DNA from: Malus domestica | Lineage: Eukaryota; Streptophyta; Magnoliopsida; Rosales; Rosaceae | Direction: 5' to 3' | Length of the DNA: 64,000 nt | Assembly (NCBI RefSeq): GCF_042453785.1 | Contig: NC_091667.1 | Location: 35,828,001 to 35,892,000 of the forward strand | Shown: piece by piece, positions 11,262 through 22,894 of the stretch | Layout of the letters: each line of letters begins with the position of its first letter | Numbering within the stretch: position 1 is the first letter of the stretch | Made by a program: the position numbers and the translations under genes | The notes under the pieces: model-generated | Seen by the model: the letters and a program-made list of their open reading frames with translations, nothing else | Told to the model about the DNA's origin: nothing | The model's database searches: none

Positions 11262-14200
11262 CGCCCCCGCAAGCTGATGGGGCGTTGACGAACAGGAAGC
11301 TCGGAGATAAGATAATGGAAGCGGACAGAGGACAAACCCTTGGTTAAAAAATCGGCAATTTGGTCAGTGGTAGCCACATAACCAACTTCTATTTCCTTGC
11401 GAATGACCTTGTCCCTTATGTAGTGATAATCCACTTCAACATGGCGCATGCAAGCTTGATAAACGGGATTGGAAGCAACAACAATGGCGCTGATATTGTC
11501 ACACCAGAGACGAGGTGGCTGTAATGGAAGATATAAATCATGGAATAGATTTCGAAACCATGAGAGATGGGCAGAAGTATAGGCAAGTTGACGATACTCC
11601 GCCTCTGTGCTAGACCGTGACACTCCACGTTGCTTTTTCGAACTCCAGGAAATTAAATTATTGCCAAGAAATATGCAGTGACCTCCAGTGGAACGACGGT
11701 TATTTGGGTCTCCAGCGAAGGCAGTTAGAGTGAGGGGACTGGGTTTGTAAATTAAGCCATGATCATGTGTGCCTTTCAAATACCGTAAGATACGTTTGAC
11801 CGCAGCCCAATGTGCAGTAGTTGGAGAGTGCATGAACTGACACACTTGGTTGACAGCGTAAGCAATATCAGGACGTGTAAATAGAAGGTATTGAAAGACG
11901 CCCACAACATTGCGAAAAGAAGATCCATCTGAGAGAGGCTCACCATCATATAAACTCAAGCGTTTACCACTGGAAACTGGCGTTGAGATGGGCTTGGCAT
12001 CATCCATATTAGTTTTCTGTAGAAGCTCCAAAATATACTTGGATTGAGTGAGATAGAAGGCAGAAGGCGTCCGTGAAACCTTCATCCCCAAGAAGTAGTG
12101 TAATGGCCCAAAATCTTTCATTGCAAAATGAGTACCAAGCTGCGTGATAAATTGAGACAAGTGAGCATTGTTGTTCCCTGTGATTAAAATGTCATCGACA
12201 TAAATGAGAAGATAAATGATTGTTGAGCCATCAAAATAGGTGAAGAGAGACGAGTCAGCTTGGGAAGCAGTGAAGCCCAAGTCTTCGAGTTTCTGGGAAA
12301 AACATTGAAACCAAGCACGGGGTGCTTGTTTCAAACCGTATAGGGACAGTCGAAGTCGACACACATGAGAGGGAAACTGTGGATCAATGAACCCTGCAGG
12401 TTGGCGCATATAAACTTCCTCATTCAACGTGCCATGAAGGAAGGCATTTTGAACATCAAGCTGGCGGATAGGCCACTAAAAGTGAAGAGCAATAGAGAGA
12501 ATGAGCCGAATTGTGGCATGTGTGACCACCGGACTGAAGGTTTCCCATAAATCAATGCCATCTTGCTGATGAAAGCCATTGGCAACTAGTCTTGCTTTAA
12601 AACGCTCGATGGAACCATCAGAGTTCTTTTTGATGCGATACACCCATTTATTAGGTAACACATTCATAGAAGACTTGTAGGGTACCAAAGTCCAAGTGCC
12701 AGTACGCTGTAAAGCGTTGAATTCATCTGCCATTGCTTGGCGCCATTGGGGAGACTTATTGGCCTGTGAGAAACATGTGGGCTCAACCAAAGTATTAGTA
12801 ATGTTAGTGATGCAAGTATATCTGGGATTTGGTTTTCGAATTCCTTGTTGACCACGCGTGATCATGGGATGAGTGGATGGAGCAGTATGAGAAGTGATGT
12901 TGGCAGGTTCAATATTCACGTGAGTAGTGGGAGTTGGTGGGTGAGAATGGGAGTCTGGGGTAGATGATGGAAGGGTAGTATGGGAAGCCAGGGTAGGTAG
13001 CGGTAGGGGGTGAGGGAGAGAAGGGGTAGGGTGCAGGTGAGGGGGTGAGGTGGCGACAATTGGGGTTTGAAGGGAAGGAAGGGTCCGTGGGGTCGAATGT
13101 GGTTGGGTGTAATGGAAGGTATCAATGTCCAGGACATGGTCCAACTGACTAGGGTTTGACAAGGTCGGAATAGCAAGTTCTTTATATGGAAAACTCTTTT
13201 CATTGAAAACAACATGACGAGACAGAAAAGACTTGCCAGTGGTAGGATCATAACATTTATAACCTTGATAATTTAATGAGTATCTTAAGAAAATGCATTG
13301 TTTTGATCGAAACTTAAGTATAGTATCAGTGTATGGACGTAAATAGGGAAAACAAGCACAGCCAAATACTTTGAGAAAATCATACTGGGGTGATTTTGAA
13401 AACTGTTTTTGGAAAGGAGAGACGCCATTCAAGATTTTGGTAGGAAGACGATTAATGAGATAATTTGCAGTTTGAAAAGCATCATCCCAGAAAGTGTGAG
13501 GAGGAGACGCAGAGCAAGTAAAGTTAAACCAATTTCAACAAGATGACGATGTTTGCGTTCCGCGAGACCGTTTTGCTCGGGATGATGAGGACAAATGAGT
13601 CTATGATGAATGCCATGTTGAGTGAAAAGGTGTTTAAAAGAGGAATTGACAAACTGTCCTCCACCATCAGATTGAAAAAATTTAATTTTGGTGTTGAACA
13701 TATTTTCTGCAAGCTTTTTAAAATTAACAAAGGTTTGAAAAACATCAGATTTTAACTTTAAAGGATAAAGCCATGCATATCGAGAAAAGTCATCCACAAA
13801 AACAACATAATACTTGTAACCATTAATTGAATAAGAAGGAGAAATCCATACATCTGAATGTATTAATTCCAAAGGAAATGATGATTGGGAAGAAGATAAA
13901 TTAAATGGCAACTTATAACTTTTGCCGAGGGGACATGATGAACAAAAGTCGTAGGTTGCATTACCAGTTAAAGGTAATTTATTTTGGGAAATTAGACTAC
14001 ACAAAACAGAAATTGCAGGGTGACCTAACCTAGAATGCCAAATAGCATCCGACACTCTAACACCGACAAATGCAGAGACTCCATTGTTGACCACAGAAGA
14101 ACTTGAAAATGGATAAAAACCATTTTTACTCCGGCCTTGCAAAAGCATCTTCCCCGTTTGAAGGTCCTGAACACGGTAGGAATTGGGATATAAGGTCAGT

Positions 14201-15483
14201 GAACAATGGTTGTCTTTGGTAAATTGATTGATGGAAATAACATTAGAAGAAGCATTAGGGCAGTGAAGGGTGTTGGGAAGGGTAAATGAGTGATTGGGTG
14301 TGTGAATAAAAGAAGTGCCGACATGAGAAATGTGCAAACCTGATCCATCCACCACGCCATTAACATTGTCAGTGCCATTGTAGGGACGAGGATTCGAAAC
14401 CTGATTCAAATCATTGGTGATATGTGCATTGGCTCCAGAGTCAAAAAGCCAGTTTTGAATGCCAGAGGGAGAGGCAAACGCCGGAGACAGTGCAACAGCA
14501 GCATAAACTTAGAGACGTGGAGCAGGAACACGTCCTTCATAGGCCATATTGAGGCGATTGAAACAATCGATTACAGAATGGTCGTGACGGCGACATATTT
14601 GGCATTGGATACGGCCACCAGATTGGGTTGGAGAAGGAGGAGCACCAAGAACGCCATCATGGGGTTGTCGAGGTGGAGGAGCATGGTGTTCTTGGCCTTG
14701 AGGACGAGGAGGAAACTGGCCACAGCCGCCATTAAAGTGACCACGGCCTCCTCGAGGAGCACCGCGACCACGGGAATGTCCTGAACGACCTCTTCCAGCA
14801 GCAAGGGTAGTGGGCCCATTTTCAAATACAGTATGAAGCTTTTGACGTCTCTCTGCACCAAGAAGAAGAGCCTCCAAGGCACTGTAAGTGATGGCCTCAT
14901 CCCTTGCTTGTGCAGAAGCAACAGTACTCTCATAAGCAGGCCCAACATTATTTAAAATAATGGCAACAAGATCAGAGTCAGTCACAGGAGAACCAGAGAG
15001 GGAGAGAGTGTCAGCAAGATAATTAATGCGATCAAGAAACTCAGCAATAGAGGAATCACCACGATGGGTATTCATAAGCTCACTACGTAATTGGAGGAGG
15101 CGGCCAGTAGATTGAGAAGCATACTTGTCACGTAAACAAGTCCATGCAGAAAGAGAACTTGTCTTACCAATAAGAGAGGCAAGAACTGTGGGATAAACCG
15201 AACTGTTGATCCAAGAGAAGACCATAGCATCTTGCTGAATCCATACATCAAAGTCAGGATTGACTTTATCAGCGAGTTGGCCGGCATCATCCTTTAAGAA
15301 GGCAGGAGGACATGGGTTGGTTCCATCGACAAAAGACACCAGATTCCTGCTGCGAAGCAAGGGCAACATCTGGGCATGCCATATGGGATAGTTGGTACGA
15401 TCCAACTTTATAGTCAGAAAGTTGGAAGCATTTGGAAGAGATGGAATAGCAATGGGATTTGAGGGACTTGAACTGGACGCCAT
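11153..15483 (-). pseudogene. Broken gag-pol polyprotein of the nested copia element
   Basis: Starts at ATG 15483 (MASSSSPSNPIAIPSLPNA). The gag core has a plant copia-type N-terminus and a Gly/Arg-rich tail ahead of a C-x2-C zinc-knuckle segment. An in-frame TAA at 14509-14511 ends gag; the same frame continues with the aspartic protease motif DSGA (about 14430). The integrase follows, with an H-x3-H/C-x2-C-like region and DDF catalytic parts. A frameshift near 13523 moves the frame. RT then follows, with a second in-frame stop (TAG) at 12476-12478 and the intact RT catalytic motif YVDD (about 12190). RNase H/C-terminal sequence contains DFLTKGL. In RNase H the short stretch that should contain the first catalytic aspartate is absent (near 11715). 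The element therefore has at least three coding breaks plus an active-site deletion. Confidence 0.9.
11262..11275 (-). promoter_or_regulatory. Polypurine tract of the nested copia element
   Basis: The minus strand reads AGCTTGCGGGGGCG directly before the 3' LTR start TGATAAACC. The G-rich run next to the LTR matches the usual plant copia PPT position. It overlaps the still-open gag-pol frame. Confidence 0.7.
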
Positions 15484-15520
15484 GAGAGAGAAAAAAAATA
15501 AAGCTTTTGGTCGTTAGACT

Positions 15521-15538
15521 GTCAGCTCTGAGATACCA
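15521..15538 (-). promoter_or_regulatory. Primer binding site of the nested copia element
   Basis: On the minus strand TGGTATCTCAGAGC follows the 5' LTR with no spacer. It matches the initiator-Met PBS TGGTATCAGAGC except for two extra bases (CT) after TGGTAT. Confidence 0.75.
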
Positions 15539-15859
15539 TAAAGGAAATCTGAAGGCAAAGGTATAGCAGGTTGATGAATTGTATAAGCTCAACTCAATGT
15601 CGAGTGAGTATTCATTCACTTCTTTATATAGAGTTACAAATGATAAGGTTGTTACACTTGATAAACATTTGAATCAGAAAGATAAATACAAACAGTTTGA
15701 ATCATATACAAACATATTTGAGAGAGTTGTGCGGATAATGGACTGTGTTGTTATGATCCTTTCTGTTGCAGATTGCAGCGGGAAGGTTGTGATTAAATTG
15801 GTGGTGCTGACGTGGACCTTTCTTTAGGGTTTGGAGATTTATCCGAACTAGGTTTATCA
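15539..15859 (-). repeat. Nested copia 5' LTR (321 bp)
   Basis: Same length as the 3' LTR, with 6 base differences, and followed outward by the GAGAA duplication at 15860-15864. Both LTRs begin and end at the same bases. Confidence 0.9.
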
Positions 15860-17219
15860 GAGAAGGCATAAAGAATTTTCTCCTTGACATGTTTTCTTCA
15901 CTGTGTTCTCTTCCGTGAGCTCGACTGTGATAGCTAATTTCAAATTTCTAAGTGAGCCACCATCCAGTTATTATTGATCGAGCCGTTATTCGGGTTTTGC
16001 TTCCCCGCACATCATCAAAACCCAGTTGAGAATTACTCCCTGCTAGGAGATAAATTGGGGTTTGTCTTCTTGCTTCTGCTCATTTTCCATAAATACATTA
16101 ACTCTATGTTGCAAACAAGGATTGCCGCATGACTTTAAGCTTATTGCATTTTGACTATATATATTGTCTTAAGACTGCATGATTGAAAAAATCTGGTTGA
16201 AGGAACCTTTTACAATGGGCCTTTTGTATTTTAATTTCAAGTAATACCATATAATTTGGGTGAGCCATTGTGATCCTGAGGAGCTTGAGCTACATACATA
16301 TATATATCCTGTTTACAAGTAAGTTTTCTGGGCCTTCAATTCCTAATGCCTAGAATGAGATTTTAAGGATTTTCTTCAATTACATTTAATTTCGTTTATT
16401 CCATTTCGCTGCATAATTTTGAGTAATTGATTACAAGAATAATGGTATGGCCATTTTGGCATATTAGTTGAATGGTTGAACTAATTTGAATATAAATGCT
16501 TCCTATGTTTTTCACATTGATTTTGCAAACTAACTTTCCCATACATGTTAATTAAGTTGATGTTCACGCTTCCCTTTATCGTTATGCTTAGAAACACCCC
16601 TCTTCAGAAATTAGAAATCAGAATTTGTTTGATTTCAATTCAAGTTTGTAACGTTTGTCCTTTTTGACCTTCATCTTCAAACATAAAATTGCATTAGCTG
16701 AGACTCTGTATTTGATAAATTTCTCAAATACACACAATTGAGATTTTGGAGAATTTCTTCAACGACGTCATTTGCAAGTAAAGTAACTCTTTTGAATTCT
16801 CTTGTTTGCTATAAGTACATGTTTGGTATGACTGATTACCTATGACAAATTATGAATACTTATGACATGTTATGATTCACGTCAACTGGGACACTAATAC
16901 TATGTTGATTATCGTATAACGTCTTGCTTGTGGTTTAGTGGATTCAACTTAAGTTTAATGAATTTTGCTATATTTGAGTGAGAAATCAATAAAAGTATTT
17001 ATAAGTCAGAAATAGGACATGTTGAAAAGGCAAGAAACTCACATGAAAAGGAAAACCATTCATGTCACTAACCTGGGCTTGATAAACATCCTATTTTTTT
17101 TAGAGACTTTCGTAACTCCAAACCTTATGTAATTGTTTTCTTGTAGTTCAAAATAGATTGTATATACTGCAATTTTTCACGTTTTTGGGACATCGAATAA
17201 ATTTATAGCAAAGTGCTAA

Positions 17220-17940
17220 AGGTGATACCACGCTGCTGGAATTCTGTAGACTTCAGCAGCAAAGTCTGTTTGTGATATTATTTTGATGTACTTCTACAAC
17301 TCCTAAATTCATAAAATTTTATTATGATATATATTAAGATGTTTATTTTAAATCTGGAAATTTTCACTAGCAGTGGTCTGAAAATGATTTATTGGTGAAG
17401 TTTTAATCTCAGGAATGTACTGCAGAATTTATGCATCTTCTGCAGTACATTCCATTTCGATTTTATTTTTAGCCCACTTTTAGAATCGAAAAAATTATGG
17501 AATTTTGGGTGACAGTAAATTTATATGTCTACTTCATTTCTGGAAATTTTCATACACATGGAGAAAATTTGAATTTTTTGGTGAATTATTTAGTCTCCGG
17601 TATGTACTGCAGAGTTTTTGCCGTTTCTGCAGCACATCCTATTTCGTATTTTCTTTTAGTACACTTGTAAAGTGTCAAAAATTACGAAATATTGGGAATT
17701 AACAGATTTGTATGTTTAATTATTGTCTGAAAATTTTCATGCATATCGGATGAACAATGAATATTTGGTGAATTTTAATCTTAGGTATGTACTGCAGATT
17801 TTCTGTAGTTTCTGCAGCACCTCTCTTTTCGAATTCATTTTTGGCTCGCTTATAAAATTTTAAAAAATCATGAAATTTTTCAAAACAGCAGTCATATATG
17901 TCTAGTTCATACCTAAAAATTTTCATGACAATCTAAAGAG
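17220..17940. repeat. Degenerate tandem repeat, unit about 185 bp, inside the outer element
   Basis: GTACTGCAG...CTGCAG modules recur near 17417, 17602 and 17787, with a more diverged copy near 17235. Each is followed by T-rich sequence and a GAAATTTTCAT-like block. About four units can be seen. They are non-coding and belong to the interior of the outer LTR element. Confidence 0.75.
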
Positions 17941-18974
17941 AATTGAGTTTTTAGTGAATTTGCAAACTAAAGTGGTATTGCTGAATTTTTTGTACTTCAA
18001 AAACTAGTTATGTTATGCAATATTGTTTTCACTAATTTGTGCATATCCAATAGTACCAATTGTTTGACATGTTTATTTGCTCTAATATGTCCTGGTTTTC
18101 AATGCAAAATCTCAATTCTAATGACTTTTATTAGTCAACACTGATTAAATTTTGGTTGAAAAGTGTATTGGTTTATTTTGCTCAAACCAATGTTTTGTTT
18201 GGTCATCAATTTTGATTATAATGATTAATGTCTTTTGAGACAAAAATTGGAAAGTGGCATCAATTTACTAATTGATCATTTTGGTCCCTATCGAATAGCT
18301 GAATAACCATGTTTCCTTTTTCGAGAACTCTATTGTTCAATAACGACATACTTTTTTGTCTAATTTAATCTTTTGAGAATCATTGAATATCCAACAAAAC
18401 AGTTATTTAATACTGTTCTAAAGGATTATTTTGACAAATCAGAATTCTAATTTATATGGTGAATACTTTTGTCCCAAAGGGAATTTCAGGAAATCATTTA
18501 CCAACTATAAATTATTATAGCAACATAAAATGTATTTTGTGTATTTTATGTTTTGGCTAGCTATGCAGGTATTTTCTTTGCATGATTAGTTTATGCCCAA
18601 ATGTGTAACAATCATGCAATTTGCGTTTGGTTTGATCCTCCACAACTTGACTACTTCCATGATGAATCTTGTAGAATCAAGAATGAGTAGGTAAATTTAC
18701 CAATCTTTTGTCTTAATTTTCTCTGAGTTCTAAATTGGATTAAAATTATTGTTGAAAAATTGATGTTATTGAGATATCTAAGTGTTTATTTTAATCAATT
18801 TGTTTTAGAATTAAAACATAAATTTTGAGTTTGGATTCTCTTATTAGGTTTCATTTTAATTTATCACCTAATTTTTAACACATATGTGAGTCTTCTCTGT
18901 TACACTAAAATAAAATAAAATTTGTAGTAATTGCATAAGTTTTTATGGAACTTTTAATTTGAGCCTATTAAAAA

Positions 18975-18975
<1 letters not shown>

Positions 18976-19002
<27 letters not shown>
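18976..19002. repeat. (TA)n microsatellite
   Basis: About 12 uninterrupted AT/TA units in the interior of the outer retroelement. Confidence 0.85.
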
Positions 19003-19010
<8 letters not shown>

Positions 19011-20321
19011 TTGATCTTTATTGATTCAACTAGCCTATATTTTGTTATATGAAAACCACTTTCTCTAGTGTTTAATCTTGCAATTTTGAGTGTTTGCCCA
19101 AGTGGGAGAAATAATGTATTATGGGCTTCACACTCATCAACTTTGCATGTTTTTAATGGTCATAGTTTTGGTAGATAAAATGTACATTATCAGACTTGTT
19201 TATATTTTATATATGCAACTAATCTTGCAAGAAATTCAAGAAGGGTTAATGAGTATATTCTGCTCAAAAGTGTTTTGCTTATTAATTCTTGTTTGTTGTT
19301 CAAGAAATTGGACTTGTGATTTATTTGTTATCAAGAAATAATTAATCTGCTCAAAAGTGTTTTCTTATTCAGTACAACTATAAATCAATGTATAGTGAAA
19401 CATGGAATTGACAAGATTGTATATACTTCATCTGCTCAAAAGTGTTGAAGCTATATAAGTTTACCCTTGTATTTTATGTTTTAGCTATGCAAACCTAATA
19501 TAATTAGTTTATGTCCGAAGATGATTCTGGAATTATATGTTTTTGATGCGATAAGAAAACATTTAGTTAAAATTTTCTATTTCTGTCCAATGTTAGATGA
19601 ACAAAATTGATCAAATAATTTTGTATAGTTTTTCAGTCACAAGAGTCTCTTCCCTACAGATATCTAGAATAAAGATGTTCAGCTCACAAATTTTATGTTC
19701 TATATTCCATGTTAATGTTTTGCTAGTGGGAGTACTTGAAAGGTATCTGTTTCATTTTGTAGGCATTTATAAAGTTTTTTTACTCTCTTAATCAGTGGGA
19801 GTAATAATTGTTTATCTCTGCTAATCAGTGGGAATAAGAGATTACCTTTTGTATTAAAAACTTGAAGTGTTAGTGGTTGATACTTTAAGAGTAAATTTTG
19901 TTTAAATTTTGTTCATAAGTTTTAATAAGAGGTCCTGATTTTGTAAACAATATGTCGTATTTTACTTGTTCTCTTATCATATTCTAAATTAACAGAAAAG
20001 TTGGATTTTGTTACCAACGATGTTGAGTTCTTTTGTGAACTACTTGTGTACTGAAATATATTTTTCATATTTTCAGTTCGACTGTTGTGAGCTAATGTTT
20101 TGACTATTAGCTCTTGACATCATGACTTTGTTAGCAACACAGTGCTTTAAGTTGAATGTGTATGTGATCTTGGAGTGCAAGGAACATACCAAGTTGTTCT
20201 TTGTTTTCTTTGGTTTTGCATTCTATTCAAAGTGACAGGTTGCTAGGAAAGGTTATTGCATACTTATGAAGACTCAGTGATCACCATGATTTCTTATTTT
20301 GTTAGGATGAATCATTGACAT

Positions 20322-20334
20322 TCAAGTGGGAGAA
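20322..20334 (+). promoter_or_regulatory. Polypurine tract of the outer element
   Basis: CAAGTGGGAGAA abuts the right LTR start TGTAAG. The same AGTGGGAG core recurs at about 19099, 19726 and 19795 within the element, which is unusual. Confidence 0.75.
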
Positions 20335-20754
20335 TGTAAGATCATGAATGACAATGAATGTTGTATTGTATCATTTTGTTGTAAGCCACTTGTCTACCAA
20401 GTTGTTAGCAACCAAAGTGATCCGATAGTCCTAACATAATAAGGAATATGGAGTCTTATCCCTTGCAATTAACCTAAAGGAAATCTGATAGATTTTATTA
20501 CGAAGATGTAGAATCATGGTGGGACTTAAACACTAGAGAGATAGGGTCAATCTTCACAGCCAATGATAGGTCAGGTGTGTTAAAAACCCTAACGATATAA
20601 ATATCACAGTTAAGTCCCTGCTTCCATACGATTGTACTCTCAATCACGCCAAACCCTATTCATGGTAGAGAGACATTTTGAAGTACTGGAAGTAGAAGAC
20701 AAACTGTGAGCTCAAGCCACCATGTCTCCAATCGGTGCAGGTTAGTATCATTCA
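20335..20754 (+). repeat. Outer element 3' LTR, truncated (420 bp)
   Basis: Starts TGTAAGATCATG and aligns with the left LTR up to GTATCATTCA. The last 74 bp, including the CTTACA terminus, are missing. The break joins the 194-bp direct repeat at a TTCA shared by both sequences, suggesting a microhomology junction. Confidence 0.85.
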
Positions 20755-20944
20755 ACAAGAACATAATCTTTAGACACAGATGAAGCATTATGACCTCGAA
20801 AAAATGACGCAAATGACGCCTGGTGCAAAAGATGAGAAGCAACCGGACTCATCCTTTCTCCGTGAGACGGTGAGAGCATCTGCTTCACTTCTCCGGAGGA
20901 TATGACTGAATCCGTGCGTTTTGTGGTCAAATCTGGACATAGCT
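20751..20944. repeat. 194-bp direct repeat flanking the outer LTR element, right copy
   Basis: Matches 9828-10021 with 5 substitutions, ending GGACATAGCT. After it the sequence changes to unrelated DNA (CTCTCCACACAC). A minus-strand frame is open through it but no protein family is recognised. Confidence 0.85.
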
Positions 20945-21232
20945 CTCTCCACACACAATAAAGCAGCATCTAGAACTGATTAGTAATTATATTACAAGAA
21001 AATAGCATGCTTGAGAAATGACATCGTATTTTTACACATAAATAAATTCGATGATCGATGATTTCCATCTACACCGTTTACACAAAGCATACGGCAAGAA
21101 TCAAACCGCAAGAAACAATGATAGATTGTCAAGGAATGCCAAGTTTCTGTACAAACACGAACACAACATATGTAGGAACTGCATATTGGTACACTTAAAC
21201 ACAGAAATCAGAACAAATGGCAGGACCCTTTG

Positions 21233-21459
21233 CTACCAATCTTCCTTCACAATTTTTTACTTCTCAAGTACGAGCTTCCCTTCTTTATACTTATGCGATG
21301 CCTCATAAACTCGTTCGTACTTCCAGCCCAACACCTCATGGCAATCACCACAGTGGATATCAGCAACGTTATGCAGACCAGTTAACATGTATCTGTCTTT
21401 TTTGCCCCATCAACAACATTCCTTGCGTGGGAGAACATAAATGCTTGGCCATATTTTCC
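21233..21459 (-). pseudogene. Yippee-like pseudogene, exon 2 only
   Basis: This aligns with exon 2 of the intact gene at 23729-23956, after a conserved acceptor TATAG. A one-base loss in the GCAAAAGAAGAC region (here GCAAAAAAGAC) shifts the frame. A TCC codon has become TAA six codons before the normal stop. The conserved HAMN methionine has become Arg. Exon 1 is absent: the flanks that surround exon 1 in unit 2 (about 24640 and 25270) are joined directly near 22190 here. It cannot encode a yippee protein. Confidence 0.85.
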
Positions 21460-22640
21460 CTATAAACAAATTGTTGGAAAACAACGTTGGACCAAAAATA
21501 ATATGCCCACATCCTGTAATAACACCCGAATATGAAATGAAACAAAGCATTCAGATTTTTTAAGCAGATGCAATACATTCATCTTACAAGATCTGGCACA
21601 AAGAGCAAAGAAAGTGTCCTATTCACGTAAAGATGGAAAGCTATCTTCTTATGTTCATTCGGTTCATTTATTGATTACAGCCAAGAACCCTCATGATGAG
21701 CGATAAAGAAATACAAAGAACAAAAAGCATAAGAACCTACAGAGACAGTTGACACACCAATTTCAATTATTCTATGAACTGTACCCTCTTTGTGCAAGGG
21801 ATAGTGATTTTCACACTCGTTTTCTCCTCCTACACTCTTCTCCCGAATCCTATTATTGATTCTCCCTTACTTATTGAATCCAAGAGCTAGAGGAAAATAA
21901 AAGAGGAGGGCGTGCAGAGGGAGAAGAGGGACTGCGGTAATGTGCAGCGTGAAGTTGTAATGTGCAGCATGTTCATAGAGTGCGTAATTTTGTAGCATGT
22001 TAATAGAGAGCGTAATTTTGCAGTTGATAAGTTAACCAAATTGGGTTTAAATAGTGAGATGGAGTTTTAAGAGCCTGCGGAGCCTCCTCCCTGTGTAGTT
22101 CAAACTTTTCGGATGACTGCTCTGAAGTTACTGTAGCTAGATTAGTTATTTCTTAATGTTTCTTTTTCTTCTTCCACGTTACCAAAAAAAATTAACAAAC
22201 CCAGCTTAAAAAATTGATTAAATAAGTGATTAGGAAGGGGGAGTTGGAGTCTTTGAAGTGAAATTCATAGGATAAATAAAATAAGATAAAAACCCATTAA
22301 TTAATTGGGTATTAATATGGGAAGGGATAAGGATCTGACCTGTTTAACCAGTCACTAAATGTGATTAAAAAATGGTGAGAGAGTCGGGAAATTGCTTTGT
22401 TCTTTACTTGTAGAATTGACTCAATTGATTACTAGCTGTTAAGCACTACAAGCAAAGTCGGGAAATTGAAAGAGAAACTGCATTAAATTCACAAGGAAAA
22501 GAAACGCACCAACCTTTTAACGGAGGATGACTGAGAGACTTGAGGGCTGAGGTTCATGGTTGCGTGCAAGCTCTACGAGAGAGAGGGAAGGAGAGAGAGA
22601 AAAAAAGAATTTTGAGAACTTCTGGAAAACTTTTGGTACT

Positions 22641-22775
22641 GTTTACTTTAACAAAAAATCACATTTTTACATTAAAAAGTTAATTCTGATACTATTCACT
22701 TTATCCTCTATTTTGTTATTATTATTAAAATTCAAAGTTTTCAAGCTTTTTTCATTAGTTTTCTTAATAATTTTC
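22641..22775. mobile_element. Dispersed MITE-like repeat, copy 1
   Basis: Contains CACATTTTTACATTAAAAAG and later CAAAGTTTTCAAGC. Related copies are at 28614-28750 and, inverted, at 35520-35670. I recall this repeat as very abundant in apple and pear DNA. It is non-coding and absent from the aligned part of unit 2, so it inserted into unit 1. Confidence 0.7.
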
Positions 22776-22894
22776 TGCAATAATTCAAGTAAGATGGACT
22801 TGGTTGAGTCACAAAGAGCAGAGTTATGGGCGCTCTGATAGAGAGGCTTAACATGTGAAAGTTTACCCACGTTGTAGGAATTTGCGTTTTCAAG

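Larger units (their letters stand above)
10941..15859 (-). mobile_element. Nested Ty1/copia LTR retrotransposon, 4.9 kb, defective
   Basis: A complete structure on the minus strand: 5' LTR 15539-15859, PBS just inside, gag-pol 15483 down to about 11153, polypurine tract, and 3' LTR 10941-11261. The 5-bp target duplication GAGAA flanks it. The LTRs are 321 bp each and differ at 6 positions. Domain order gag, protease, integrase, RT, RNase H identifies the copia superfamily. It is inserted in the interior of the outer element. Stops, one frameshift and a gap in RNase H make it non-autonomous now. With a substitution rate of 1.3e-8 per site per year (a grass value), the LTR difference would mean roughly 0.7 million years; this is only an order-of-magnitude inference. 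Confidence 0.95.
10022..20754 (+). mobile_element. Outer non-autonomous LTR retrotransposon (LARD-like), carrying a nested copia element
   Basis: Left LTR 10022-10515, PBS at 10518, a non-coding interior, polypurine tract at about 20322-20334, then a right LTR truncated at 20754. Without the nested insertion the interior is about 4.9 kb, and no gag, protease, integrase, RT or RNase H could be found in either strand. This fits a large retrotransposon derivative mobilised by a related autonomous element. A short frame from ATG 10571 (MDNSNHPILLPQF, then a stop) might be a vestige of gag. The LTRs differ by 15 substitutions and one indel over about 420 aligned bases, so this insertion is older than the nested one. 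Confidence 0.8.

Noticed and set aside
14422-14784. 120-codon plus-strand frame inside gag
   Set aside because: It is the complementary shadow of the Gly/Arg-rich gag tail.
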